Positions 43,635-52,870 of a stretch of 64,000 nt of DNA are shown here, piece after piece (the stretch's first letter is position 1; each line of letters begins with the position of its first letter). The stretch spans positions 62,001 through 126,000 of the forward strand of contig JACPMX010000011.1 in assembly GCA_016185755.1 (NCBI GenBank). Direction: 5' to 3'. A program made the translations under genes and the position numbers. The notes beneath the pieces were generated by a model, which had not been told where the DNA came from, ran no database searches, and worked only from the letters and a program-made list of their open reading frames with translations. The DNA is from Candidatus Woesearchaeota archaeon (GTDB lineage Archaea > Nanobdellota > Nanobdellia > Woesearchaeales > GW2011-AR4).

Positions 43635-44390
43635 ATGCAGATAATCGGACATAGGGGTGCTATGGGCTACAAGCCTGAGAATACGATTTCTTCATTTAAA
43701 GAAGCTTTAAGGCTTGGAGCTAACGGGATTGAACTTGATGTTTGGGTTTGTAGGTCTGGTGAGCTTGTTGTTTTTCATGACGAAACGCTTGACAAGCTTA
43801 CAAATGGAAGCGGACATGTTTATGACAAAACATTGGCTGAACTGAAAAGATTGAAAGTCAAACACCCTATTCCGGAAAAAGAAGAATTCATACCTCATGA
43901 TGAAATTATAATACCAACGCTTGATGAAGTTCTGGATGTTGTTGACAAAAGAGCTTTTGTGAATGTAGAGCTTAAAGGCCCCAACACTGCTAGAGCAGTT
44001 TATAGTACAATCGACAGGTATGTAATGGAAAATGGCTGGCCTTATGACGGATTTTTGGTTTCTTCTTTTGACCATCCTGAACTGAGAAAATTCCAAAAGA
44101 TAAGTAAGGGTTTGGTTAATGTTGGGTATCTTTTTTCAGGAATACCAAGAGGCTATGCTAAAAGTTTCAAAAAAGACGGTGCCTATGCCCTACATCCAGA
44201 ATTAGACTCTACAGAAACAAGATTAGCCACTCTTGTTAAAGACGCACATAAAGGCAGGCTAAAAGTTAATTTTTGGACAGTAAATACCGAAGAACAGGCT
44301 GCAGTAGTAGCTAGGCTTGGAGCCGATGGAGTATTTACAAACTATCCTGACAGAATGAGGGAATGGGTTGCGAAATATAGTGCGCGCTAG
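43635..44390 (+). CDS. Glycerophosphodiester phosphodiesterase
   Basis: A 251-residue GDPD TIM barrel: IGHRGAMGYKPENTISSF (catalytic His and Arg), ELDVWVCRSGELVVFHDETLDKLTNGSG with the metal Glu/Asp and second His, VELKGPN and a C-terminal WTVNTEEQ. It hydrolyses glycerophosphodiesters from lipid turnover. The ATG at 43635 follows TATA-like gtttatataag by about 27 bp, so it is chosen over the ATG at 43623. Confidence 0.93.
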   Translation: MQIIGHRGAMGYKPENTISSFKEALRLGANGIELDVWVCRSGELVVFHDETLDKLTNGSGHVYDKTLAELKRLKVKHPIPEKEEFIPHDEIIIPTLDEVLDVVDKRAFVNVELKGPNTARAVYSTIDRYVMENGWPYDGFLVSSFDHPELRKFQKISKGLVNVGYLFSGIPRGYAKSFKKDGAYALHPELDSTETRLATLVKDAHKGRLKVNFWTVNTEEQAAVVARLGADGVFTNYPDRMREWVAKYSAR

Positions 44391-45343
44391 CTTACCTTTT
44401 TTATCTTCGCCACAAAAAATCCCTCTGTGTCATTGTCCTGCGGCCAGATTCTCAGGCATTTTTTCAGCTCTTCAGAATATTTTTTGTTTTCAAACTCCAG
44501 GATCGGGTTTGATTTTTTAATATTTAGTTTTATTTCGCCAAGCTTTGCATCTTCATATTTTTTCAATAAAAAATCAACGACTTCCTCATTTTCCTCAGGC
44601 TCCAAAGAGCATGTGGAATAAACCAAAGTGCCGTTTTCCTTCAATAAATTAAAGCCTGTTTCTATAAGCTGCTTCTGCGTTATGGAAAGCCTTCTGACCA
44701 TGTCAGGATTCCATATGCCGATTGTCTTGAGGCTTTTCCTTATTGTGCCGGTTCCTGAGCAGGGAGCATCAACCAATACCCTGTCAAATTCAATGCCGGA
44801 ATTTTTGAACCATTGGCCTTCCATCAATGTGATTATCGCGTTTGTAACCCCGCACCTCTGCAAGTTGATTGACAATGGCTTCATTCTCTCGTAAGTGTAG
44901 TCGTTTGCGAGCAAAATTCCCTTGTTTTGCATGTATTGCGCTATCTGCGTTGTCTTGGAGCCTGGAGATGCTGCAATGTCCAAAACAATCTCATCAGGCT
45001 TTGGCTCCAGCACGATAGGTGGTATCATCGAGGCTGCTTCCTGCAGATAAAAATATCCCAAAGAATGCTCAATCAAATTGCCAATGTCCCTTCTTTCCTT
45101 TTTGATGTGCTCGATCCAGAACCCTTCTTTGCACCACGGAACCTGCTCCAGATTCCAGATGTTTTCGAGCCTTTCCTTCAGCTCTTTGATGGGAATCTTT
45201 AAAGTATTCACCCTTATGGAGCGCCTCAGGAAAGACAACGAAGACTTTTTGAATTCCTCCCAGTCTGTAAGCTTTGAGTAGCGCTCTACAAATTTCTCCT
45301 TGAAATGAACTTCCTTGCCGCTTTCGGTGATTGATGAGTGCAT
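44387..45343 (-). CDS. NOL1/NOP2/Sun-family RNA m5C methyltransferase
   Basis: A 318-residue enzyme: an N-terminal RNA-binding part (RVNTLKIPIKELKERL), the SAM motif VLDIAASPGSKTTQIAQYM, DRVLVDAPCSGTGTIRKS with catalytic PCSG, and VYSTCSLEPEENEEVV with the second catalytic Cys. It methylates cytosine C5 in tRNA or rRNA; the site is not predictable. It converges on GDPD with a four-base overlap. Confidence 0.93.
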   Translation of the reverse strand: MHSSITESGKEVHFKEKFVERYSKLTDWEEFKKSSLSFLRRSIRVNTLKIPIKELKERLENIWNLEQVPWCKEGFWIEHIKKERRDIGNLIEHSLGYFYLQEAASMIPPIVLEPKPDEIVLDIAASPGSKTTQIAQYMQNKGILLANDYTYERMKPLSINLQRCGVTNAIITLMEGQWFKNSGIEFDRVLVDAPCSGTGTIRKSLKTIGIWNPDMVRRLSITQKQLIETGFNLLKENGTLVYSTCSLEPEENEEVVDFLLKKYEDAKLGEIKLNIKKSNPILEFENKKYSEELKKCLRIWPQDNDTEGFFVAKIKKVS

Positions 45344-45383
45344 TAGAAGAAGTGTTAAGCATTAAAATATAAACATTATTGAA

Positions 45384-46643
45384 TTAAGTGGCATATTGGA
45401 AACTATAAGGGATGCTCCATAGTGGTTGGCGTAGCCTGGAAATAAATGCTTTTGCAGCTTGCCTCCCCAGTTCTATTAATTTTTCTCTTTCAGGCATCGG
45501 TATGTTAATTTGACCAGGTAATACACCATCAATTTTGGGCGCAAACAGTTTCAGCTGCTGCTTATGGTAGTCATCACCCTGAGTTAATACATCTACTGGA
45601 ATTTCAGAGAATTTTTCTACCTGTTCTGTAGAGGCTATTACATTTCGAACATGCCCTTGCCAAGCCTCGTCTGCGGCGAAAAATGGCAAGCCCTTATAAA
45701 TTCCATTATTGTAATTCAAATCAACCCCCACAACAGTTCCAGCATTTTTGCCGATATGTTTAAGTAGCAGAGGAAAATTATACACCTCTCCAGCGTCCCC
45801 AAGGAGGCTGCCATTATATCCCTTATAAGGAATTATTTTTGCCAAGGCAATTGCCGCCGCCAAAACATTATACAAAGGCATTTCGCGGTATTCTTTTCCA
45901 AGAGCAACTGGACGCTTGTGAATATAGTCAATTGCCATTATAATAAAATTCCCTAAATCTCCTATGGTCCGCTCTCCTGAGATGCTTCTTACGGCCTCAA
46001 CAAAAGCGTCTGTCTGAACAACCCCCTTTGGATTCCTAACAAGTTCCCCATTTTCTGTCATTAGGTCTTCTGCCTGAAAATAATGCATGATTTTTAATAA
46101 CCTATCAAATCTGTCTTTGACATATCCACCCGGCAAGTACCCTATTGCGGCTTTTATCAGCCTGATGGCTCTATGATAATCCCTTTCTGGCAGAAGCTCT
46201 GGAATTTTTAGGGCAAATTTCACAAAGGTTTCTTCATCGGTTATTTGTCCGAGCGATAATAGCGATGATACGGATGTTGTTACATATTTGCTTATCTCAA
46301 TATGCTTTCTAAGCTCAGTAGCAAATCCAAGAATCCAATAGCCCTTTGCTGAGCCGCCACCTCCAACAAAAGTTACATCTCCATTTGTTGGGAGTCGCCC
46401 AGTGCGCAAACCAAAAGCTAAAATCTCTTCCAGAGAAGCTCTTTTTATACCGCTGGAGTCTGAAGCAGGCTTTGCGACATAAAATATTTCAGGAGAAAAT
46501 TTATCAGCTGTCCTTTTCAAGAGATTTAAATTTTTATATTTCCTATTAGGTGCTCCATTGTTAATTACAATAGGCTCGGTTTGGACTTGATGATCATTTC
46601 CAACTTCTATGCCTTTACTAACCTCAGTTTCTAGTTTTCCCAT
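45384..46643 (-). CDS. Patatin-like phospholipase, degenerate nucleophile motif
   Basis: A protein of about 419 residues. DVTFVGGGGSAKGYWILGFATEL matches the patatin oxyanion-hole strand-loop, and DAGEVYNFPL resembles the D-G-x dyad motif. The expected GxSxG elbow reads TTSVSSLLSL, lacking the flanking Gly, so catalysis is uncertain. About 80 residues of unrelated sequence precede the domain. An alternative TTG start at 46676 would add 11 residues. Confidence 0.6.
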   Translation of the reverse strand: MGKLETEVSKGIEVGNDHQVQTEPIVINNGAPNRKYKNLNLLKRTADKFSPEIFYVAKPASDSSGIKRASLEEILAFGLRTGRLPTNGDVTFVGGGGSAKGYWILGFATELRKHIEISKYVTTSVSSLLSLGQITDEETFVKFALKIPELLPERDYHRAIRLIKAAIGYLPGGYVKDRFDRLLKIMHYFQAEDLMTENGELVRNPKGVVQTDAFVEAVRSISGERTIGDLGNFIIMAIDYIHKRPVALGKEYREMPLYNVLAAAIALAKIIPYKGYNGSLLGDAGEVYNFPLLLKHIGKNAGTVVGVDLNYNNGIYKGLPFFAADEAWQGHVRNVIASTEQVEKFSEIPVDVLTQGDDYHKQQLKLFAPKIDGVLPGQINIPMPEREKLIELGRQAAKAFISRLRQPLWSIPYSFQYAT

Positions 46644-46772
46644 AACTGAAACTCTCTTCCCAAACTCTGAATACAATCCTGAAAGAACTGCCTAATAAAC
46701 CTTTCCTTTTAAAGAATCAGGCTAATTTCTTTGCCATGTCAAAAACCGCCAGTTAAGGGAATGCAGCTGTTG

Positions 46773-48794
46773 CTATCGCAAATTTTCTAGTGGTTTTTGA
46801 GCATGCTCGAAAATATCCAATATTTTCGACATATAGACGTTTTCCAGTTTGTAGCCAAACTTCCTGAAGTACTCCCTTGCCCCAATTCCAGAAATTATTA
46901 CCATTTTGTCCTTTCCATTTTGCCTTGCAATCTCCTCTGCCTTCAGCAAAAGATTTTTTCCGATGCCGCGATGCTGGAAGCTGTCCTCTGTCTTTTTTCC
47001 AATCTGGGCTGCTGCTGAGAAAACATGCAATTCCCGTATCAAAGCAGATGATTGAGTTATCTCTTTTCTTAAGAACTGTGATGAAAATCTCATTCTGCAA
47101 AAGCCGAACAGGACATCATTTTTAACGTCCTCTGCTGCTATGAACAATTCCTTTCCATGCGAAGCTTCATACTCCGTTATTGTTGTTTGGATATTGTTGA
47201 AATTTGCCCCTGAATGGAATCCGGCTTCCCTGCATCGTATGCACCTGCATTTTATGCCCCTGTCTGCACAGATTTTCTCAACGTATTGTCTTAGGTTTGT
47301 CCTGTCAACTCCCGATGCTGTTGCAAATGTGGGAATGTCCCTTTGGACCCTCATTATCCTGCACCATTTTGGAACATATTTTTTTGCTTCTGCGATTATC
47401 TCAGCAGCTTCTTTTGTTGTCAAAGGATTGAAGGTGCCATTTTTCCAGTCCTCGTAAAGCTTCGTGCCTTCCATCACCATGCACGGATAGAGCTTCAGCA
47501 TGTCCGGCTTGTAATCGGGGTTTTCAAACAATGTTTTTAATCCTTTTAAGTCCATCTCTTTTGTTGTCAATGGCAGCCCCGGCATGTAGTGGGCATTTAT
47601 TTTGAAACCCAAGTCTTTCAGGATCCTTATTGACTCGATGTTATCAGCTACAGTGTTGCCTCTGTTTGTGGCTTCAAGCACATCGTCGTAAATTGACTGG
47701 ATTCCAAGCTCAACCCTTGTGCAGCCAAGCTCAAGCATCAAGTTTCCATGATACAGCTTGCCGAAGTCGCTTTTTGTCTCTATTGTGAGGCCAACACATC
47801 TAATCAAGGCAGTTTCATTTTCTTTTTGCACCTGCTTTAATGCCAAGCTTGAATTGTCTTCTGCTTTTAGCTTGTTTTGGACATTTTTTATTGCCAGTAT
47901 ATTTGCATCATTTATTTGATTTTCAATAACGCTTAGCTTATTACCATGTTCAGGCAAATTTATTTGATTTTGCTTATTATTCCCCATCTTGCTCGGCGCA
48001 TTTAACACTTTTCCATCATCAAAATGCCCATTACTAAACTTGCTGTTAAAAAATAAACTATCGGCATTTTTCCTTGCTTCCAAATCACTCAAATCAATGT
48101 TCTTCATATGCAGCAGCTTTTTATGCACTTTCTGCGTCCTTTCATCCTCTCCCAAAACCAGCCTTGGCAGCTCAAAGAAATTTTTGAATTTGGCCATGTC
48201 CAATTCTGCATCATTGCTAAAGAACAATCTGGAAAAATCATTCATTGCCTTGAGCGCGTACTTCACAAAATATTCCTGGTATGCTTTTGGAAAAAAGGTG
48301 AACGTTCCCCCTTGTATTATCAGCTCTGCCTTGTCAGGCACCTTGCCCATTGCAACATAGTGCTCCAGCCTGTTGAATACTATCAGGTAAGGGTCGTAAT
48401 TGTTCCTTATGCTTCTTCTTGTTGAAGGCTCTTTTCCGGTGTAGCTTTGCGGTACATTGCCAAAGGCAGAGTCCGGGCCGCCCGGGCAGTAAGTGCAGGG
48501 GCCGATTCCTTTCATTGTATGAGGGCATGGGTAAGGCTCTGACATCAGCGCAATCGGGGAAACGCCGCTTATTGTCCTTACCGGCTTCAAGGAAAGCAAT
48601 TCCTTGAATTTTTCCCTTTCCTTTTCAGATGCTGCAAAGTAAATGTCCGCATTTTTGGGAATCTGCGCCAATCCATTAGCCTTATACTTATTCAAGACCT
48701 TCAATTTCAACTGGTTCAATTCGTGCTGGGTCTTTGGATTATTTTTATTAATCTCTTCAGCTATTTCAATGCATGCCTGCTCGAAATCGTTCAT
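46773..48794 (-). CDS. elp3: Elp3-type tRNA uridine-34 modification enzyme
   Basis: A 673-residue radical SAM/acetyltransferase. The cluster motif is CPHTMKGIGPCTYCPGGPDS, followed by IIQGGTFTFFP, RCVGLTIETKSDF and a C-terminal GNAT domain (QHRGIGKNLLLKAEEIARQNG...FRKFGYKLENVYM). It makes cm5U-type wobble uridine. Between about residues 205 and 325 there is an Asn/Lys-rich low-complexity insert; ordinary archaeal Elp3 is roughly 100 residues shorter there. The frame is intact through it. Confidence 0.93.
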   Translation of the reverse strand: MNDFEQACIEIAEEINKNNPKTQHELNQLKLKVLNKYKANGLAQIPKNADIYFAASEKEREKFKELLSLKPVRTISGVSPIALMSEPYPCPHTMKGIGPCTYCPGGPDSAFGNVPQSYTGKEPSTRRSIRNNYDPYLIVFNRLEHYVAMGKVPDKAELIIQGGTFTFFPKAYQEYFVKYALKAMNDFSRLFFSNDAELDMAKFKNFFELPRLVLGEDERTQKVHKKLLHMKNIDLSDLEARKNADSLFFNSKFSNGHFDDGKVLNAPSKMGNNKQNQINLPEHGNKLSVIENQINDANILAIKNVQNKLKAEDNSSLALKQVQKENETALIRCVGLTIETKSDFGKLYHGNLMLELGCTRVELGIQSIYDDVLEATNRGNTVADNIESIRILKDLGFKINAHYMPGLPLTTKEMDLKGLKTLFENPDYKPDMLKLYPCMVMEGTKLYEDWKNGTFNPLTTKEAAEIIAEAKKYVPKWCRIMRVQRDIPTFATASGVDRTNLRQYVEKICADRGIKCRCIRCREAGFHSGANFNNIQTTITEYEASHGKELFIAAEDVKNDVLFGFCRMRFSSQFLRKEITQSSALIRELHVFSAAAQIGKKTEDSFQHRGIGKNLLLKAEEIARQNGKDKMVIISGIGAREYFRKFGYKLENVYMSKILDIFEHAQKPLENLR

Positions 48795-48826
48795 GAAGAT
48801 TAGAAGTAAAGCACCATATTTAAACC

Positions 48827-51460
48827 TTAACCATTATTAATTTCAATCACTTCATTCCTTGTCTTGTAATGCTTGCATACCTCTATTATCATTGCCCCAA
48901 TGCTTGAGACAGCAACTATAAATAAAAACATCGGAATGGCAATGGGATGCATGTCAAGGTGTTTCCCCAAAGACGGAATAAAAATCGAGGCTGCCATGAT
49001 GATAAAGGAGCTTACGAAAGCAAGTATCAATAATCTATTTTTGAAAATCCCAACCTTGAATACCGGGTAAATTGTTGACCTTGATGCAATGGACTGGTAC
49101 AGCTCAAACATGCCGATTGTCAGGAATGCGGCTGTCTGGGCTTTAGCCAGGTTTCCTTCGCTGAAAAATATATAAATAAAAATCGAAAGCGCGACTGCAA
49201 CCTGCGCAACTGGGTAGTAGATGAGGAATGGATTCAATCCCCTGAACAGCGACTCATTCTGCTTTCTTGGCTTCCTTGACATTGCATTCGGCTCAAAGGG
49301 GTCTGCGCTCAATGCAAGGGCCGGCAATCCGTCTGTCACAAGGTTGATGAGCAAAATTTGGGTTGCTGTCAAAACCAGCGGCAGTCCCGATATTATTCCG
49401 AGGAAGATTATCAGCACTTCCCCGATATTGCCGGAGAGCAAAAACCCGATATACTTCCTTATGTTGTCATAAACCCCCCTGCCTTCCTCGACTGCATTGA
49501 CTATTGATGCAAAATTGTCATCAAGCAGGATCATGGAAGATGCCTCCTTTGCGACATCAGTCCCTGTGATGCCCATTGCAATCCCGATGTCGGCTTTTTT
49601 CAGCGCAGGGGCGTCGTTAACGCCGTCCCCGGTCATTGCAACAACATGGCCTTTTTTCTTCAATGCATCAACAATCTTTATCTTGTGCTCCGGGTTTACC
49701 CTTGCGAATATTGCAATTTCCTCCACAATCTCGTCAAGGTTTTTTATCTCTTCAAGCTGCTGCCCCGTCATTGACTTCCCTTCAAGGCCTATCTCCTTCG
49801 CGACTGCCCTTGCAGTTATCTCATGGTCTCCTGTGATCATGACAACCTTTATGCCTGCATTTTTGCATTTTTCAACCGCTATTTTGACTTCCGGCCTTGC
49901 CGGGTCAATCATTCCCTGCAGGCCTGCAAAAATTAAATTCTTTTCAGGGTCTTTTTCAGTCACGATGGTTTTGTATGCAAAGCCAAGAACCCTCAATGCG
50001 CCATTTGCAAACTCCCTGTTTATATCCAGGATTTTCTGCTTTTCCTTCTCCGCCAGTTTTTTGACCCTGCCGTTTATAAGGATATAACTGCATAATCTCA
50101 GGATTACTTCAGGGGCGCCTTTGGCAAAAGCAAGCTTTTCGCCATGATGGCTGTGCAAGGTTGTCATCAGCTTCCTTTCGCTTGTGAATTCTATCTCGTC
50201 AGTTCTTGGGTATTCTATATCCAGATCTTTTTTCCCAATGCCTGCCTTTTCAGCGCTGACTATCAAGGAGCCTTCGGTAGGGTCGCCTATGACGCTGCCT
50301 TCTTTCAGCTCGGAATTGTTGTTCAGGGAGCCTATTAAGAGAAGCTGCTCAATCTCTTCAGTTTTGACAGGCTTGCCTTTGCACAGGAACTGGCCTTTTG
50401 TTTCATATCCTGAGCCCGTGACATCAATTATTTTCCCGTTTGCAAAGACTTTTCTTACGGTCATCTGGTTCATAGTCAATGTGCCTGTCTTGTCAGTGCA
50501 TATGACTGTTGTCGAGCCTAAAGTCTCGACGCTTGGAAGCCTTCTTATCAATGCGTTTCTTTTCAGCATCCTTTGGGTTCCCAATGCCAACGACATTGTC
50601 ACTATCGCAAGCAGTGCTTCAGGAATTGCAGCAACTGCAACTGCAACTGCGAAGATCAGCATGTCAAGAAGCGGCTTTTCATGGAAGAGCATTCCAACCG
50701 CGAAAATCACAACTGCAACTGCTATGACAACTTTTCCAAGGAATTTTCCCAATTTGTCCATCTTTTTTTGCAAAGGAGTGGGCTCTGGCCTGACTTCCTC
50801 TATGAGGGTGGCTATCTTTCCTATTTCGCTCTTCATGCCTGTTCCGGCAACTATTGCATTTGCCCTTCCGCTCACTATAACCGTGCCCGAGAAAATCATG
50901 TTTTTCATGTCAGCTATAGCTGTTTTTTCCGGCAGAGTACCTGTATTTTTCTTGACAGGCTGCGATTCGCCTGTCAAGGCTGCTTCCTGGGCCTGCAAAT
51001 TGAAGGCTTCAAGCAATCTTGCATCTGCAGGAACCTTGTTGCCTGTTTCTACGGATATTATGTCGCCAGGCACGAGATGCTTTGCATCAATTTCCCTCTT
51101 TTGACTGTTCCTTATGACAGTTGCTTTTAGCGATGACAGTTTTTTCAATGCCTCAATCGCCTTTTCCGCCCGGTATTCAAGTATGAATCCAAGCACAGCT
51201 ATCAGAATGATTATTATCAGGATGACCATCGCATCAATGTATTCCTTCAGAAAAGCCGAAATCAGCGTGGCTGCAATCAGGATCCACAGCACAACGCTCT
51301 TGAACTGGTCCAGAAAAATCTTCCAAGGCGGAATTTTTTTTGATTCTTTTATCTCATTCAGGCCGTATTCCTTTAATCTTGACTCTGCCTCCTGGTCGGA
51401 GAGGCCTTTGCCTGACGAGCCCAGCTCTTTTAATGCCTGCTCCGTGGATTTATTGTGCAT
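48827..51460 (-). CDS. P-type ATPase, calcium/monovalent-cation PMCA-SERCA type
   Basis: An 877-residue P2-type pump: N-terminal cation-ATPase motif, AALTGESQPVKK, the transport-helix motif AIPEALLAIVT, the phosphorylation site ICDKTGTLTMNQ (ICTDKTGTLTMNQ), nucleotide-site KGAPE and TGDGVNDAPALKKADIG, then ten membrane helices with a C-terminal Cation_ATPase_C domain. It likely exports Ca2+, but PEALLA for PEGL leaves Na+/K+ possible. The downstream gene overlaps nothing. Confidence 0.92.
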   Translation of the reverse strand: MHNKSTEQALKELGSSGKGLSDQEAESRLKEYGLNEIKESKKIPPWKIFLDQFKSVVLWILIAATLISAFLKEYIDAMVILIIIILIAVLGFILEYRAEKAIEALKKLSSLKATVIRNSQKREIDAKHLVPGDIISVETGNKVPADARLLEAFNLQAQEAALTGESQPVKKNTGTLPEKTAIADMKNMIFSGTVIVSGRANAIVAGTGMKSEIGKIATLIEEVRPEPTPLQKKMDKLGKFLGKVVIAVAVVIFAVGMLFHEKPLLDMLIFAVAVAVAAIPEALLAIVTMSLALGTQRMLKRNALIRRLPSVETLGSTTVICTDKTGTLTMNQMTVRKVFANGKIIDVTGSGYETKGQFLCKGKPVKTEEIEQLLLIGSLNNNSELKEGSVIGDPTEGSLIVSAEKAGIGKKDLDIEYPRTDEIEFTSERKLMTTLHSHHGEKLAFAKGAPEVILRLCSYILINGRVKKLAEKEKQKILDINREFANGALRVLGFAYKTIVTEKDPEKNLIFAGLQGMIDPARPEVKIAVEKCKNAGIKVVMITGDHEITARAVAKEIGLEGKSMTGQQLEEIKNLDEIVEEIAIFARVNPEHKIKIVDALKKKGHVVAMTGDGVNDAPALKKADIGIAMGITGTDVAKEASSMILLDDNFASIVNAVEEGRGVYDNIRKYIGFLLSGNIGEVLIIFLGIISGLPLVLTATQILLINLVTDGLPALALSADPFEPNAMSRKPRKQNESLFRGLNPFLIYYPVAQVAVALSIFIYIFFSEGNLAKAQTAAFLTIGMFELYQSIASRSTIYPVFKVGIFKNRLLILAFVSSFIIMAASIFIPSLGKHLDMHPIAIPMFLFIVAVSSIGAMIIEVCKHYKTRNEVIEINNG

Positions 51461-51461
51461 T

Positions 51462-51800
51462 TCAGAAATAATTGTCCGTGTTGCTTACATTGTCTTCCTT
51501 GGGCTTGGACTTCATGTCCTTCAGCTTGATCATGAAATATCCCAGGCAATCCAGGCCGCAGAAGCTTGCCTTTTTCTTGAAGTCGTCAGGGCCGAAAACA
51601 AGGGTGTAGTTGCTTGTCTTGTAGAAGTTTAATTCGCTTGAGCAGGTTGCGCATATCCTCTCGTGCTCTTTCAGCTTCCTCTTTATCCTGTCCTCAAGCA
51701 GCCTCTTCAGAGTTACTGCCCCGCTGTCCAGGTCGCTCTTGAAGCGCATCAGCTCGTTGTAATCAAGTATGTCAACAACTTCCTCGAATTTCCTGCCCAT
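51462..51800 (-). CDS. Small zinc-ribbon-like hypothetical protein
   Basis: A 112-residue protein starting MGRKFEEVVDILDYNELMRF. Cys pairs ICATCS and FCGLDC, about 35 residues apart, could form one zinc site. The N-terminal part is a helix-rich coil. It ends one base before the P-type ATPase start, so both share a promoter. Not recognised; a regulatory or adaptor role is speculative. Confidence 0.7.
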   Translation of the reverse strand: MGRKFEEVVDILDYNELMRFKSDLDSGAVTLKRLLEDRIKRKLKEHERICATCSSELNFYKTSNYTLVFGPDDFKKKASFCGLDCLGYFMIKLKDMKSKPKEDNVSNTDNYF

Positions 51801-51858
51801 TGTCCCACCTCATTTTCAAGTTTTTTATTTGATTTTGTTCTGAAATTAAATTCAATCC

Positions 51859-51913
51859 GTCGCTTCGCGACCTTATTTACTGCCCGGCAAAATTGCCTTA
51901 CACTAATTTTGCC
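51859..51913. repeat. Two perfect palindromes upstream of the zinc-ribbon gene
   Basis: GTCGC-TTC-GCGAC (51859-51871) and GGCAAAATT/AATTTTGCC (51886-51894 with 51905-51913). A similar pair, a palindrome followed by a GCAAATT-type stem, is found at 57317-57369. They lie in the gap between two minus-strand genes. Confidence 0.7.
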
Positions 51914-51947
51914 TCGCCTATTCATTCAATATTAATTAATCAACAGC

Positions 51948-52139
51948 CTACAGCCTTTTATCAAGGCCCTTTTTGCCACCTCCAGCTTCCTCGAATTTTA
52001 TGTACCACTTGTTTGCGCTTTCGTCATATGCAAAAATGACATTGTATTTCTTGCTTTTATCAAGCAGCAAAAGAATAGGCATCGGTATTGTGGTTTCAAA
52101 GCTTGAGCCCCTCCTGTAAAGTTTCCTCTTGAATTCCAT
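51948..52139 (-). CDS. AbrB-like small DNA-binding protein candidate
   Basis: A 63-residue protein: FKRKLYRRGSSFETTIPMPILLLLD then YNVIFAYDESANKWYIKFEE. This has the strand-turn-strand order of SpoVT/AbrB swapped-hairpin proteins (the SFETTIP turn replaces RKIGSSLVVTIP). The C-terminus is Lys/Gly-rich. It sits beside two clusters of a 12-bp-spaced repeat and may bind them. Family assignment is tentative. Confidence 0.6.
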   Translation of the reverse strand: MEFKRKLYRRGSSFETTIPMPILLLLDKSKKYNVIFAYDESANKWYIKFEEAGGGKKGLDKRL

Positions 52140-52142
52140 TTT

Positions 52143-52247
52143 ACTTATTTTATTACTTATTAAAATACTTATTTATAAAGATTTGCTATTTCAAAAACAC
52201 ACAATAAGAGTAATATACTTATTTTATCACTTATTTAAATACTTATT
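52143..52247. promoter_or_regulatory. Two triplets of ACTTATT at exact 12-bp spacing
   Basis: ACTTATT occurs at 52143, 52155 and 52167 and again at 52217, 52229 and 52241. Each triplet has a 12-bp period and the two triplets are 74 bp apart. The region is the divergent promoter of the AbrB-like gene (ATG 52139) and the gene at 52315. Operator arrays are the simplest reading. Confidence 0.6.
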
Positions 52248-52314
52248 TATTTTTTACTATTTGTTAATAGATAATAGGCGAAAATTAATATATACGGAAG
52301 CTATTCCATGAATA

Positions 52315-52815
52315 ATGGAAACAGAAAGGCTTTTGTATCTTCTGAAAAGGGTATCAGATTCTGATCCAAAAGCAATAATCAAATTAGTTCGCGATAATAA
52401 AGACACTTTTGACAGGGATGGGCTCAAGCCCAACGGAATAGACTGCATTGACAGGGCTATCGACCATGCATATGCTCGACATGCAACATACGAAGAGGAT
52501 TCTTTCAAAGGCGTTAAGTCGTATACATTTTTTGGATCATACACCCTGTTCCATATATGTCTTGAGGCAGCCAGAAGAAAAACAATTCATGATGCGGGCA
52601 TCGAGCCCCATCTACTTGTAGACTCGCAAGGAAATCCCAAAAGGCCGAGTACAATAAAACTATGGAGACCGACTTATGAAACTCATAGTGCAGTCCGCAA
52701 TATTGAGGAAATAATGGACCTAAAAGAAATTTTTGATATTTATGTGGGCGCCAAATTAAAGGAGAAAGGCATGTCAGATTATCTTGCAAAATTGGATATA
52801 CCTTCTAGCAAATAA
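52315..52815 (+). CDS. Hypothetical protein
   Basis: A 166-residue protein beginning METERLLYLLKRVSDSDPKA. It looks mixed helical, with a hydrophobic middle (YTFFGSYTLFHICLEAARR) too polar to be a membrane span. Not recognised. A TATA-like ttaatatatac is about 24 bp before the ATG, so it is probably leaderless. It is divergent from the AbrB-like gene. Confidence 0.6.
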   Translation: METERLLYLLKRVSDSDPKAIIKLVRDNKDTFDRDGLKPNGIDCIDRAIDHAYARHATYEEDSFKGVKSYTFFGSYTLFHICLEAARRKTIHDAGIEPHLLVDSQGNPKRPSTIKLWRPTYETHSAVRNIEEIMDLKEIFDIYVGAKLKEKGMSDYLAKLDIPSSK

Positions 52816-52870
52816 CATTTAAAACCCGATTTCTGCTAACATTTAAGAATAAGGAATTATCTTCAGTTTT

